Assembly (NCBI GenBank): GCA_023055355.1
Contig: JALJCS010000009.1
Coordinates: 25,321,001-25,385,000 of the forward strand
Length of the DNA: 64,000 bases
Origin: Agelaius tricolor
Taxonomy: Eukaryota > Chordata > Aves > Passeriformes > Icteridae
Direction of reading: 5' to 3'
The position numbers and the translations under genes were made by a program. This document shows positions 25,301-38,000 of this stretch, in pieces (position 1 is the first letter of the stretch; each line of letters begins with the position of its first letter). The notes beneath the pieces are model-generated. The model was not told the origin of the DNA, searched no databases, and saw only the letters and a program-made list of their open reading frames with translations.

Positions 25301-25924
25301 ATTTAATTTCTTCCTTGCTGCAACTGGTAGTACATGGCCTGGGAGGTCTGGCGTGGAGGTTTGGGTTGGATCTGATACTCATTTGATTCAGAAACCCAGC
25401 TGTCATGATGGTTGGAAGGAGATACATCAGGGAAAAGGAGGGAGGTGGCACATTTGGGTAATCTGATCCCATGAAAAGTCTCATCCCTAGCAATGAGAGT
25501 GAGGAGCTAATTTACTTTCTGGAGCTTTAATGTATCGTCAAAAATATGCTGTCAGTTATTGTCACAATTCTGGATGTTGTGATGTGTCTCATTTCTGCCC
25601 CTTCTGGAATGCTGTGAGAGTCTTCCTTTCAATTATTTTCTTTAGCTTCCAGTCCCAAAGTCTAATAATGTAACATGTGGAGAGGGGGAAAATGCAGTAA
25701 AAAGGTATTCCAGCACCTTTGAATTCAGCTTTTCATTTAGCTGAATGCCTTTGTAATCCTTATTTCCTAAGCCTGGACAAAAGTCTAAGCTGGTGAAGAA
25801 AGGTAGCTACTTACTTTTCATGTGCATAGGTGCTCTGGAAAATGCATGTGTGATCTCTCTGGGACAACCTGAAACCTAAGAATTTAGCACATGAAGACAT
25901 TTCTTCCACCTGGCTGTCAGTGTT

Positions 25925-25985
25925 TTGTGGTCACATCTTTGGTGCCCATATGCACGCAGAAATAAGGTTTTTTTTGCAGCTCAGC
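25925..25985 (-). repeat. Possible CR1 ORF1 (esterase-type) relic
   Basis: Read on the minus strand the sequence gives HMGTKD, close to the VGTNDT motif of the SGNH/GDSL-esterase domain that some CR1 elements carry in ORF1. About 70 bases downstream on the same strand comes FQVV, which would sit where 'AQVVFSS' is expected. The same DNA word recurs at about 27.24 kb. The match is short, so this is a tentative inference. Confidence 0.25.
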
Positions 25986-26063
25986 CCATATCTGGGGTAC
26001 CCTGTTTGCAGTCTTTCCACATGATAAACAGACTAATTAATTTACAGGAAAAAATGAGAAAAG

Positions 26064-26079
26064 AAAAAAAAAAAAAAAA
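26064..26079 (+). repeat. Poly(A) run, 16 bases
   Basis: Uninterrupted A homopolymer inside an A-rich stretch. No retroelement body is recognised upstream. Confidence 0.9.
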
Positions 26080-26212
26080 GAGGGCACGGGGGTAAGGATC
26101 AATGGACAAATTGAAATGTCATTTCCCAGCCTGCAGCTGGATGCTGCTGCTTTGCCTGTCTCTCTCCCACCCTTTTTTTTTCCTTACCCTTTTTTGGTTT
26201 TTTTGATCAGGT

Positions 26213-26377
26213 TATAAAAGCCAGGATGTAATTGGAACTGGCACTGAAATCAAACAGCATGACCTTGCCAGGTTTCTTCCAGCCCCTCCACGCCATCCTT
26301 GCTGGCTGAGGGAAATAAAAGAGGGTGGAGGGGGAAGCGAGGGAGGGAGGAGTTGTCAGGGAGTCCCCTGACAACTC
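26213..26377 (+). promoter_or_regulatory. TATA-like site, G-quadruplex motif and 12-bp hairpin
   Basis: TATAAAAG at 26213-26220 is a perfect TATA-box match. About 100 bases on, four G-runs (26323-26325, 26330-26334, 26341-26343, 26345-26347) fit the quadruplex pattern. Immediately after, 26350-26361 (GAGTTGTCAGGG) pairs perfectly with 26366-26377 (CCCTGACAACTC) around a four-base loop. Each motif is certain as sequence. That together they make a promoter is only a guess, since no initiator or downstream gene is visible. Confidence 0.25.
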
Positions 26378-27209
26378 AGCTGCTCGCGTGCCTGTCTTTG
26401 AAGGGCTTCTCTTCTACCCGTCTCTTATTTATTTAATTTTTGTCCAAGGCAGCCAAAGGGCTTTGGGGACTTGGGGGGTGACAGCAGAGCACACAAGCAG
26501 CTTTTTCTTAGGAGCTGACATGTAAAACTGCTGTGGGAACTGAGCAATGTAGTCTGCCAGCTCATGAAAGTGGTGTCAGCTTGAAGGAGCTGGGAGAACA
26601 AGGGCCTTGATGCCTGGACCTTGTTGACCTGTCTGGGGCTAGAAGGAGACTTGTCTTTGTCTTCCAAACTCAAGACACAAGGCTATGGCTGTGCTTCCTA
26701 ATTCTGCCCTGTAGCAGCATCCTTCCAGATGACTGAGCCAAGAAAACTCATGTCATCTGTGAGCCAGGCATTTACTGGAGCTCAGATGTCCCCAAGGAGA
26801 AAGTTTAGCACAGATTGTCTATGGCTCATCTGCTCAAAAGCAGGTCTTGTGCTCAAGAGGGCTGGTTTCTGCTGTGCGCCCCAGGCTGGGTCCTCAGTGA
26901 GCTTTCAAGGAGGGATCTATGCACACATCTTTCTTTGCTCTAACCCCTTTCTTTGGGAAGAATTTTGACAGTCAGGGAGGTGTAGTGCATTTCTGGAGGT
27001 CTCCAAATTCTGTAAGGGAAGGGGCACAGGGTGGCTTAGTACAATGGGAAGCAGCCCCTGAGTTCTAGTGTGGAGATGTGCCTGGATGCAGTGCCCCTAG
27101 AGTGGGGCTAACTAGAGTCCTGGAACAGCCCAGGTTTGGATTGTGAGGATCTCATTGTGAGAGGCACTTAAAGTGTGAGCTGAAGGCACATAAAACTGCT
27201 GGGGATAAA

Positions 27210-27275
27210 TCTCCACTAAAACGGTCCCATCTTTGGTGCCCACACACAGAGCCAGGTCTGCAGTGTTAGTTTTCA
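27210..27275 (-). repeat. Possible CR1 ORF1 (esterase-type) relic, second copy
   Basis: The minus strand reads LALCVGTKDGTV, close to the VGTNDT signature of the CR1 ORF1 esterase domain. It shares the 15-base word CATCTTTGGTGCCCA (plus strand) with 25.94 kb. The surrounding minus-strand frame is open from 27354 to 27112 without other recognisable motifs. Tentative. Confidence 0.25.
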
Positions 27276-30169
27276 CAAACTGGAGTAGGAAATGAGGATG
27301 AAAGCAAGACAGCAGTGGTGGAATGCTGCAGGACCTCAGGGGACAAGACAACAAGCTGGTTTACAGGCTATTGAGGAGTTGGGTTTGGAGCAAATAGTGT
27401 TTGGTGGGATTGATAGAGTCTATATAAAAATATCCCCATCTCCCTCCTCTATTCTGTTTGTAAACTGCATGCCCATTAGATCACTCTGAGTTTACACAGA
27501 AACTGCTGAGGTAAAAAAAAAAAAACAAATATAAAAATAAAAGAAATATATATATTTTATAAGACTGTATTTCTGTTTTCTAATATGAATGAAAAATAAA
27601 AAATGTGAGTGAATGGAGCTCCCATAGGAGAACAGGTGGAGAAGCTTGAGTCAGCAGAAGCAGAGCAGAAGGACAGCAGAGGTTTATGGAGGCCTTGATA
27701 CTGGCTCATTGAAAACAGAGATTTGTGAACTTGTGGAGATGAATAATATGGTTCACTTCAGTTGCTTCTTTGCAGACTTAAGCCAAATTCCAGCATGATA
27801 CTTGAGATACTTTTAGTATATGATAGGATAGGATTTTCTTTTGGGAATTTTTCAGACGTGCTGTGTTCATTCATAGTAGAAGGGAAGTTTCCATGAGCTT
27901 CAGATGGATGAGATTCAGGCCCATAAGTGAACAAACACATCTTAAACTATTATGTAATTTTCTCTGCTACTGCTGCTTTGTTGTGATTTTGTGTTTTTGC
28001 AGGTAGCATAAATTGTTCAATTTGCCTTTACTTACTGTTCCTAAACAATGCTCACTTTCAGATCATCAGGTGCTTAAGTCTTACTGCAGGTTTGAACTGT
28101 ACACCACAGACTCTCCTGTATAAACATTTGCAAAATTAAGTTTTATTCTCCCAAAGGAGTGCTTTCTGAAGTCAGAGAACACCCTTCTACTATGAATATC
28201 AATGTAATTAGTGAGATTTCATCCTGTGCAAAATGCTAACTGCTTTCTCCCAGCATGTAGCACTTGCTGGTAAATAAGGCAAACTGTACTTTTATGAACA
28301 TCAGATCAAATTTGTCAGTGTCTATGCTTTGGCTGCACTTAGTTCCACCTTAACACCCCCTTGCTGCACATATTTGGCCAATTTAATTGTATGCTCAAGA
28401 AAAAAAGAAAAAAAAAGAGAAGTTCAGCATTGTGGAAATATTCATAGAAACTGAATTGTTTAAATTCCACAGAGAATATTCAACATAGAAGGATTTGTTC
28501 ATTTGGACAACCTTAGCAATTGTCAAAGAGAATCAGTCTTGAAGTCCCCTGAGCCCTGATTTGACTTATCAGAATAAGCAGCATCAGATTTTCAATTGAA
28601 AAGTAAGGGAACCACTGTAGGTGGTGGATAATATCACATATTTATCAATAATAATGATTCATTTATTCCCTAAAGCAGAAGGTAATATAGTCCATGTCAT
28701 CAGCACTGGTAGTTTATATTTTGATGTTTTGGTTCTCCAGTTAAATATGCAATTCTTTGCTCCACTTTGCTAAACTCTTGGCTTTAATGTAATTTGCCAG
28801 TGAGTTCTCTTGCCAAAGTTCAGTGTTCTGTTAAAAAAAAAATCACTAGTAAATTTGTAATCACCACCTTTCAGCTTCATTAACTGCTCATTTTTTCTTG
28901 CATTATAAAGAAAGGAAACTAGTTCTTCACCTCTATTCTCTGTAATATTCACTATTTCATAGACGTTATCACACCTCCTCTTATTTGTCTTCTCTTTGAC
29001 ACAAACATCCCCCCCTCCTTTTATTTCTGTTTCGTGTATGCATTTTTTCCACTCCTGTTATCATTCTTACCACCTTTCTAAAGAGGAGGCTGAAACAATA
29101 CATTGTGACTTATCTGGCCACTAGTCAAACCATCTGGAATTTCAGACTTCACCTTAGAGGGGGAAGGAGACTGGGTGGGGGGGAATCCATCAAATAAATT
29201 GGAAAAACAAATACATTTATTGAACTCACCATCTGGTAGTGCACATTCTACCGGCAGAACAACAACAAAAAAAAAAGTAAACCAACCCACCAAGCTAAAT
29301 TCAACAAATCAATTATTCATTGTGAATTATTCACTAGCTTCTATTCCAAACACTGCCAAGATATGTTTGTTTATTTTCATTTGGAGTTTAAAAAAAATCC
29401 ATGGCAACATTGCTGTTTGTCTGTGTTCAAGCACAAAGAGCAGACCTGCACTTCTGTTCTGGATGCTTTTATTTAATCAAAGAAAAGCAACAGAACAAGA
29501 AAGAACAAAACCAAAGTTCTCAGAAGAGAAAATAGCATGTGTCTGTAATGCATCTTTTAACTGTGTCTGATAAAATGGTAGGTGTTGCAGGCGTCCAATC
29601 TGTTTTAGAAATCCAAATGTGAAAAATTCAGGAAGAAACACTGTATCTGTTACATCTGTATTAGGGCACCACCTGACACAGACAGGGTTTATGCTACAGC
29701 TGAAGAAAACAGATGGATTGATTTTTACTGGAAAGAAGCTTAATAAACTGGTGTGGCTGCAGGTCAGGGTTTATTTGCACATCAAACTGGGGAGTACAGG
29801 ATGGAAGAAGAGATAGTTTGAGCAGATGATATGGGAATAGGAGGATTAGGACATCCTCATCTGGCAGGAAGCTGCCATGTGCTTGGGCTCAAGTTCCTGC
29901 CTGGTTTGGTCTCTTGCTGTGGCTCCACTTGTGCCGTAGAACTGCAGTAGGGATGTGAGCAGTCCAAGGCAATGGTGGCTTGTAATCTTCTCTCTGGTTT
30001 GCAAGCTTCTGCAGAGCAGGGCCATTTGGGGAACTGGGAGAGCTGGACAGCTCTGGGTGGCCTGATTATATCTGAGGAGTCAGCAGATGGGACAAGGTGA
30101 GAGCTGGCCATCCATGGCCCTCATCCTGCTGCTCTATTGGAAAGCACAGCAGTAAAGTGCCTTTTTTTC

Positions 30170-30185
30170 TTTTTTTTTTTTTTTT
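30170..30185. repeat. Poly(T) run, 16 bases
   Basis: T homopolymer, preceded by a further seven T and a single C. It could be the reversed tail of an old minus-strand retroelement, but no body is recognised beside it. Confidence 0.9.
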
Positions 30186-30710
30186 CTGGTGTCCCAACTT
30201 AGTTACCACTAACAACCAATTAAGCCTTAACTGAATATTGGCCGAAGGGCAGTCAGATAAGTGCTTAGGAAACGGAAGGAAATAAAAGTGCACTGTGAGT
30301 CATGCTTTTTATTGATTGCAGTCTCCTCAATGTAAGGTGCTAGGTGCCTGGCCTTAGAAACATTTGGGGCAACCAGAACATTTTTCCATATGTTTGCACA
30401 CTGCCATGCACACAGCCTGGCTCCTTCAGCTACTGCTGCCTTTGGAGACCAACAGTAGCACGATGGTGTGCAAACATCCCTTTGCAGGTTGCTGATCTTG
30501 GCATCCCAGTGCAGGATTTGTTATTTTGCATCATATGAGATGTTCAGTTTTAGCTTTATGGGGGTGTTGTACCAGAGGGCCCTGTTGCCTTTACCCAGTA
30601 ATGAAATGTTGTTATTCACTGATATATTTCTAGAAGTAGGGGAGGCAGAAACTCTCATTTGGGTGCATGCTTGACTCTTCAATTTTTTGTCCCTACTTCT
30701 TCTGCATTTA

Positions 30711-30902
30711 ACAACAACAAAAAAACCAAAAAAACAAAAAACAAAAAAAACCAAAAACCAAACCAAACCAAAACAAAACAAAAAAAAACCCCACACTAAA
30801 AAAAAAAAACCAAAACCAAAAAAAAAAAAAAAAAAAAGCCACCAAAAAAACCCCCACCAAAACAACAAAACCCAAAAAAAACCAAAAAAAACCCCAAAAC
30901 CC
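30711..30902 (+). repeat. A/C-only low-complexity tract (about 190 bases)
   Basis: Almost every base is A or C, in units such as CAAAA, CCAAA and CCCCA, with A runs of up to about 20; one T interrupts it near 30797. The strand asymmetry is extreme. The spurious Lys/Pro-rich frame across it (and the Phe/Gly/Trp-rich frame opposite) comes from composition and is not a gene. A T/G-only tract of the same kind in the opposite orientation lies at 41714-41897. Confidence 0.95.
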
Positions 30903-32734
30903 TGGTCCCACATTGCTTTCAGATGCATTTTTTACAATTTTTATACTCCCTGATCTCAGTGTCTGCCTGGTCATCAATTTTGTGCCTGCAATTAAATCAT
31001 TAGCACAAAATGTCCCACCATTAAGCTGTGGCCAAAAATTCTGCTGTCTCAAATTGCACCAGGATAAGAGGTAAGAATTCTTACTGATAAAGCAATATTC
31101 TGGTTTTAAATGTATGCTGCCTTTTTAAAACTGTGGCCCAGATTTTGGGAACTAAGGTTAGAATATTCAAGGCAGTGGCATTTCCCATCTGCTGATGTCC
31201 TCACCTATCAGGTTGCTGTGCTGAAAAGTTTACTCTGCTAGAGATCTCTACTGCTTCTTGTGGCACTAATACAAATATATATATTCAAAAAAAGGAGAGA
31301 AGGAGCGAAAGAGAGATTGAAATTGAAAACACACAAGATTAAAAACAAGAGAAAAAATAAAACAACACAAAGGAAAAAGCCCAGCAAATGAAAGATTAGG
31401 GGCATTTTCCCGCTCCTTAGAGAAAGTTTTTCTCTTTCATCATCTGATTTGCTTGGCTTCCTCCTCTACTCTGGCAGTTGTGGTTTCCCTGTTCCCTGTC
31501 CCTGCCCTTATGTTCCTGTGCTCAGTGCTCTGCCACTGGTTTTCCTGGGCAAGGCTGTGGAGCTGCCCAAGTTGGCAGGATGATGGGAGAATCAGAGAGT
31601 GAGCCCCAGGGAATGGGCACTGCTCTGGTGGCAGCTCAGTGTGTGGGAAACAGGATCAATGCCCACCTGCATTTTACAGAGACTGCTGCCTCCCCTGTGA
31701 GAGGCTGCCTGGAGTATAGTCCAGATCAAGGGGGTACTTGATATTAGGGATTGTTGCAGGAGGTGGACATGTTGGTGCAGAGAAGGTTGGTTGAGCAGAA
31801 AGTGAGGTGGCAGAGCAGCTGAAACCCTTGAAAATCCTTCTGCACTTCATAACTGGCAGATCAGACAGAGGCTGTGTGAACTAGGGGACACAGATGATTT
31901 TGACACCCAAAATAGTCTTCAGAAGAAGATGCATTTGTAAGGGTGGATTTCTTTCTCTTTGGGATTTTTGGGGAGGGAGGCATGAAATTAATGCCACCAA
32001 TGCACAAGGCTGCCAGTGTTTTTCAGCAACATGGCTCTCTAAGATACAGAGGAATTTTGTTGGCCTTTACAAATGATTTAGTCTGACAGTTATTGTATGT
32101 TCAACAGTAAATTAGATTAAAATAGACTAATAGCACATATTCATTCATGCTCTTAACAGCTCAGTAATAGGCATCTGCTCTCCAACCTCATTCTCCTCAA
32201 TAAACAAACTTTGGTATGTAAGCCAGACAAAGGCAGAATCCTCCAAAGGGAAGGATAGGTACATAGGCAAGGAGAGAGAAGTCTTCAGCAAATGCCTCTT
32301 TAGTTGCTGATATGTGATGGCAGAGGACTGAGAAGATCACTTTGGTGTTGATAGCAATGCAAAGTTTTCTCCCAGCAAATAATGTGTGCGGTGAGAACTT
32401 GCACTTTTAGCACTTTGAATCTTTCTGGAAATCTCAAACGCATGGCACTTGACTCTGTTTCACAAACCTCACTGCAAACCTCAATCAGCCTTGTGGGTCT
32501 CCTGGCTCTCCCTGCATGTCAAAGGCATCCCTTCCTCACCCAGCTGCCATGCCTCAGGCAAACCTGTCCATGTAATCTGGTACAATGATGCATTGAGGCA
32601 CTGCTACCCTGAGATCTTTGTGCTGGGGGGTCAGCTCAGAGGGTGGAAGTGACATCAGGAGGAGTGCATCCTTGTGCCCCAAGGCAGAGCTGGCTAAAAT
32701 GATGCCATTCTAACTAGCCAGGTATCTGATAGGC

Positions 32735-33075
32735 TTTCACTTTAATAAGGCTTTTGACACTTTTGTGGCATTCCAATAAGCAAATCAGAGAAGGTCAGCT
32801 GAAATACCAAAGGGTAGTTGCAACATCTCTTGTGCTCAGAGAGGAGCTACCGACAGTTCTCCGTCAAACTGGAAAGTGTGTGGAGTGGCAGGGCTCAGTC
32901 CTACAGCAGTCACTGCTCAGTATTTTGTTTCCTGAGTTTGATGATAGGGATAACAAAGAAGCTCTTATTTTTAATGTTTATGGGATTGCAGGCCTGCTTG
33001 TGGAATTGGCTAGAACAAAATGCTTAAATTGCCTGAAAAAGTTGTATCTGAAATTCAGGGAGAGCATATGCAAAG
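32735..33075 (+). pseudogene. Decayed LINE (CR1-type) reverse-transcriptase relic
   Basis: Two ordered reverse-transcriptase motifs are visible. At 32741-32761 the reading FNKAFDT matches catalytic motif A of non-LTR RTs ('LDFSKAFDTV'). At 32889-32945, in another frame, QGSVLQQSLLSILFPEFDD matches 'PQGSVLGPLLFNIFINDLDD'. The distance between them (about 150 bases) is slightly short of that in an intact CR1, which implies deletions, and the frame change shows at least one indel. The FADD box expected about 25 codons after QGSVL is not recognisable. A later LNCLKKLYLKF resembles the 'LDRLEKW…LMKF' segment. The frame stays open to 33197, but this looks like chance after decay. Confidence 0.7.
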
Positions 33076-33972
33076 AGCTGCTCTTTGTCAGGGATAATGA
33101 AGTACATGTATATGGGCCAAGGAATGGCAGGTTGAAGAGCAATCCCGTGGAAGAACACGATGGAATTACTGTGAAATGTGAAGTCAGAAGGTGCTAAACT
33201 AAAGCAGGGATGTATTTATTTAACTATTGTCATCTTTTCCCTTTCTACTGCAGCCAGGACACTTAATATTACTTCCTGACCTGCCTCCCTAGCATCCTGG
33301 TAGTCTGGCCCAGTGTCCCTGCTGTAGCCAGACAATCATGGGCTCAGATAGGTGACAAAGACTTATGGAAGGGCTGTGGTGACTCTGAGGTCCACCAGGG
33401 GCTCCAGCTCTTCTCCTTGCTCCCTGCCTAGTTTTGTGTCAGCTCTGGAGAACCCTGATGCCATTAGAACACCTGTGGCATCAAGGAAAGAGGGAGCTAA
33501 ACAAGTGGAAGAATGAGGCAGAAGGCAGCCTATCAAACAAACATGCTGTAAAAGCACCCCAGATGCTGCAGGGGCTGCTTCTCCATCGGCAACAGAGCCA
33601 TGGATCCACCTGTCCAAGTCCTCTGAGGCAGCACAAATAAAAGCCTAGTTCTTAGGCTTTGAAAGTAATCTGCCTATCATTACCTCCTCTCCTCCCTTTG
33701 CCTGCTACCTTTTGTCCCCCAAGCCTCATACCATTTGTTTGTAAACAAGGAGGTCTATGTTTCCTTGAAAAGCATTAAGTTGATGGTTAGACCTGGAAGG
33801 ATAATTCACAGAGATTCACAGGCTCTGCAGTTTTGCATCATCTATTACAAATGTCTGTGAGCCAAGGACAGTTGCCTTGTGACTTTACTCAAGGAATGAT
33901 TGTTTGCTTACTTGTATGGCTTTTTGCATTTTTGCTTTCCTTTTTTCCCCCTTCTTTCTTTCTCCCTCTTTT

Positions 33973-33974
<2 letters not shown>

Positions 33975-34005
<31 letters not shown>
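33975..34005. repeat. Poly(T) run, 31 bases
   Basis: The longest homopolymer in the window, preceded by a pyrimidine-rich stretch from about 33938. Probably unstable in length. No retroelement was recognised on the minus strand to the left. Confidence 0.95.
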
Positions 34006-34008
<3 letters not shown>

Positions 34009-34749
34009 CAGTTGAGCAGGAAGTATCAGAGGTTTGCTATTGAATCTACCTTTGCTGTGGTAGATCACACTGTCTTCCCTTGTTTTCATGATTTGCTGAG
34101 GATATTTCCTCTAGCCAGAGGGTGCTATGAAGAAACCAGTGGTTTTCACTCTCTTTGGAAGAAGAATCAATTTATGAAAATAGAATACAGAAAAACATAA
34201 GACTGTTTGGATCTTGCTTAAAGGTTTTTCCTCTCCCCAGGTTTGTCCCCAAGTAATACTCACAGGAAATTTCAGCATCTCTGCATCTCTTTGGCTGTGT
34301 GGGAGTTTAGAGGTAGCTTGTGCATGCCCTGTTACATCTGTGCACACAAACATTTTCCACAGTTAGATCTATGCAACTGACTTCTCTGATTGCTTTGGAA
34401 CCAGAGCTGCAGCAGGAGAGTTTGGGAGCTCTTTGTTTTTGCTGTGACCAGCGGTGTCTGGTGCCATATAAAGTACAACTTCCCATGTGAATGTGTGCAT
34501 ATGTTTGAGCTTCTTCTTTGTTCTCTGCCCTTTACCGTTACGTGGGCTGGCAAGCTGGAAATGGCTTTGTGCCAGCGTTTAATGGGAACAGCTCCCAACT
34601 GCTGAACGTGAGTGCAGAAAGCAAATGCAAAAGAGAGGGGGTTTTGATAGGGAGAGCAACCGTGTTTTAGCTGGGAAAATTCTCCTGTAATACAGATTCT
34701 ATAACTTTCCCAACTCTGGTTATGACACATTTTAAAATCCATACTGCTG

Positions 34750-35030
34750 TGAAGTAGAAATTATAGCCAATTAAACAAGACTACCAAACAGAGTCTGTCC
34801 CCAAATTTTCCCTTTTTGTATTTGTTGAACTGCACAATTATTTTAAATTGAGTGTTGCATATTCATAAACCACATTTCAAACCACCCAGTCTTCTGGTTT
34901 ATGTATCTAGTTGGAATATTAGCATATATTTCAGTAGCTCATTTCATTTCATTGATCCCAAAGTTCCTTACAGCAGACGTGCGTGACATTTGTACCGGTA
35001 CCAAAGTGCAGCCTCCTCTGCGACAGAATA
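34750..35030. promoter_or_regulatory. Candidate conserved non-coding patch
   Basis: AT-rich, repeat-free sequence with octamer-like and forkhead-like words (GCATATTCATAAACC, TTTATGTATCTAG) and then a CpG-containing end (GACGTGCGTGACATTTGTAC, then CGGTACC). The look fits a conserved vertebrate enhancer, but nothing in one sequence proves it. Confidence 0.18.
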
Positions 35031-38000
35031 TAACAGGTGTTTAACAGAGTGAGAATTTCCTCCCACCACATCAGCTAAACCAACATACAGCTGCCTCTGC
35101 CTCCACCAGGAGTGGCTGGGTAGGTTGTGTACAAGTACAAAGTACAGCAGAGGGAGTACATCACATCCATGACACTGGCAAATTTCGTTTCTTGGATTAT
35201 GTTGAGACTGACCTTGGAGCCTAAGGGTTAGTCTGTGTGGGCAGGTCGTGCAGCTGTAATGAGAGATGGGGATTTTAGTGGCTGTCGTTGTGGTGATGGA
35301 TTGGGATTACCCAGCCTGTTGGGAAAGCTGCTCAGGAGAAACTCAGGTGAATGATGCTGCTCAGGAGGGAGGATGAGTTAATGGGGTTAATGGCTGCAGG
35401 GATATCTTCTCAAATTCTCACCTTAAATGTGAGTGGCAAAACTTTCCCATGCAGGCAAACCCAAAATGAGCGTTATCAATTGCCTGTCACTTTTTTAAAA
35501 TATAGCATAAAGGTTGGTAGCTCATGGAGGGAACCCTTCAAATCTGCACCCAGCATGTCCCTCTTAGAATTCTGTGGCAGCACTGCTGAGTTTCTGAGTC
35601 ACTAACACTGTTATTTGCAGTTTCTCCCATCCAAACAGTGACAGTTCGTTTCTCAGCTCTGTTTAGCTTGTCAGCTCTGCAGTGGGGGGCTATGGCTCCT
35701 CAGGCGCAGTTACTGAAAAGAGGGAAAGAGAAACCTCTTAAATTTCTATCATCTTTCATTCTTGTGACATTTATCAAATTTCCTCTGACAAGTTCAGATC
35801 AGATGTGTTCTCCAGCCTTCCTACAAGTATCCCTCTGATGGGCAGGGAGGGTGAGACAATGGGCAGCATGTGCTTGGAAAAAAAGGGGGAAAGTGTTATG
35901 TAAGGGAGAAGGAGGAAGGAAAAGATTCATTAAAAAACCCAGAAATGAAAATAACATTTAAAAAGGATCCAAAACCTACAGAAGGAGGAAAGGGATAGAG
36001 GAAGGAGCAGGAAAATAAGAAAAATAAATGGTTTAAGATTGTTTGAAAGACTTATTAAGCCCACACACTAGAGTCTGCAGTCTTTAAAATATCTGGAAAA
36101 AACAAGTGTTTTCTTTACTGTTGTGTCTGCCAATATTCTTGTCACACAGCTAGTTCTGCATTTTCTGGTCCTTAGTTTTCTCCTGCATTTCTCCACTATC
36201 TTTTTATTTTTCCCTGTAGCTAATATTTTCCTCAGTCATTGTCTTATGTCTTCAGGAGTTTTTTTGTTTTTTTTTTCAATCTCTTTCTGTCTATGTCCTG
36301 AGTTGGGAAGGGCTACAAGAGGTTTCTTCCATTTCCAAGACAAATGGACAGCCAGTAGATCATGCTCACCCACCTTCTCTTTCTTAGGCCACGTAAGGGG
36401 ATGTTCCAGGAAAAGAAAGGCAAAGTTCAGGCAAGATCTGAACTAAACTTCCAGATCCTTCTGCATCTTTTTCCCTTACATTTTGGGATTATGTTGCTGG
36501 GCAAACTGATAGCAGTCTCTGCCTCCATCAGCTGCATATTTTAACTGCCTGCTCTCAGGGGGTCATTTGGAGAAGACTACCCATTAGGGAAAGTGGGGTT
36601 ACACGGGCATATCAATAGCTCCCCGGCTGTTTTGAAATGCTTGTTCCCAGGCCTGTGACACTTGATGGCTTGGTTCATACTGGGCAGTGGTAGCACATCC
36701 TGCAGGACACTGGCACCACCACTGCAGGGGCTCTGTCTTGAAACCATTTCTTTTTAAAAATCATTGCAGCTCCAGAACACTCAGCTCTGCTGACACATGG
36801 GCATTCACCAGCTGGTACAGGCAGTGGCTGATATCTGTCATTAACTTCAAGATAGGAACAGACCACAGCTGCCCTCATCCTGAGCTCCCATCACCACAGA
36901 ATGTACAGACAAAGTTTCATGGCAAGACAAAGCCTTGTACGCCGGGAAGTTTAGGGTCTGCTGGCCACATAATTATGTACAAGAAAAGTGACTGAAAAAT
37001 CCACTGGAATGAGCACAATCTGACTGAGCAGAGCTGTGCTTGCTAATGACATTGATGAGTTTTGCTTGTGGATAGCAATGAGCCACACATTTTAAGTCCC
37101 AGAAGTACAAATGGTCCTGCAGCTGCTGTTTGGTTTATCTTTCTGCTAGGCTGGCTGCTGCACATGCTTTTCCTCTGCCATGCATCTAGTTTCTCTGTGT
37201 GTCAGAGGAAAAGCTCTGAGGAAGTGCTGCAAACTGTATTGGTTGCATCTGCTATCTTTTCAAAAGATGTGTTAGAGAGTCTTGATGGTCTACACATTTG
37301 TCTGGGCTCTTTGTGGCTGAAGGAATATCACAGTGATTGCCATCTGCCCTCAAAGTTCAGAGGTTGATTGACACATTGCCAAATATCAGCATTTGTCAAG
37401 GCATCTCCTGTCTCTGGAAATCATCAGAGAACACACTTTCCTGGGAGATTTCCATTAGTATTAGTCAGAAAGCAACTTCTCTATGTGGCTTAAAACTGCA
37501 GAAGTGTTTGAGAATGAGTGGATGGAAGTCATGAAAGGTAGAAGTAATCAGGTTTGGGTTTGCCTCTTGTTTTTCACAAGAAGGTTCACAGATGGTTGGT
37601 TCTTTTTTTCTTTTTTTTCACCTGAATCACCCTGGTAATCTGTAAATGTCTGCAGATCCATGCTCTTTGGCACTTACTCTCAGACATGAACAGGAAAGTC
37701 TGTGGTAAAGGAATGACTGAAAGAGAGCATGAACTGGGTAACTCAACTCAGGTCTCTGTTTCAGGCTAAACATGACACAAATGGAAAAAGCCAAAGATAC
37801 AGCCATTCATTGATTCCCTGTGCTTACAGATATCTGCTCAAACATGCAGCATTTCCTTCTTGATAGCGTTTCTGTTGCATGTTACTGTCCATCTGCAAGG
37901 AGATTACATATTTAGCATCTGTCTACCCATCCATCAGCATTACATTTCTTAAGGCACCCGTTAGTGTAGGCTTTCAGCATCTGTCTTCCTCGCCACCAGC

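Larger units (their letters stand above)
22362..32734. other. Non-coding sequence with simple repeats and possible LINE relics
   Basis: About 10.4 kb without a recognised gene. It includes the possible CR1 ORF1-type motifs at about 25.95 and 27.24 kb, a TATA-like site and hairpin near 26.2-26.4 kb, poly(A)/(T) runs (26064-26079, 30170-30185), an AT-rich stretch at 27515-27605, purine-rich sequence near 31290-31390 and the A/C-rich tract at 30711-30902. The rest is unassigned. Confidence 0.55.

Noticed and set aside
30521..31052. Phe/Trp/Gly-rich minus-strand frames across the A/C tract
   Set aside because: They arise entirely from low-complexity composition.
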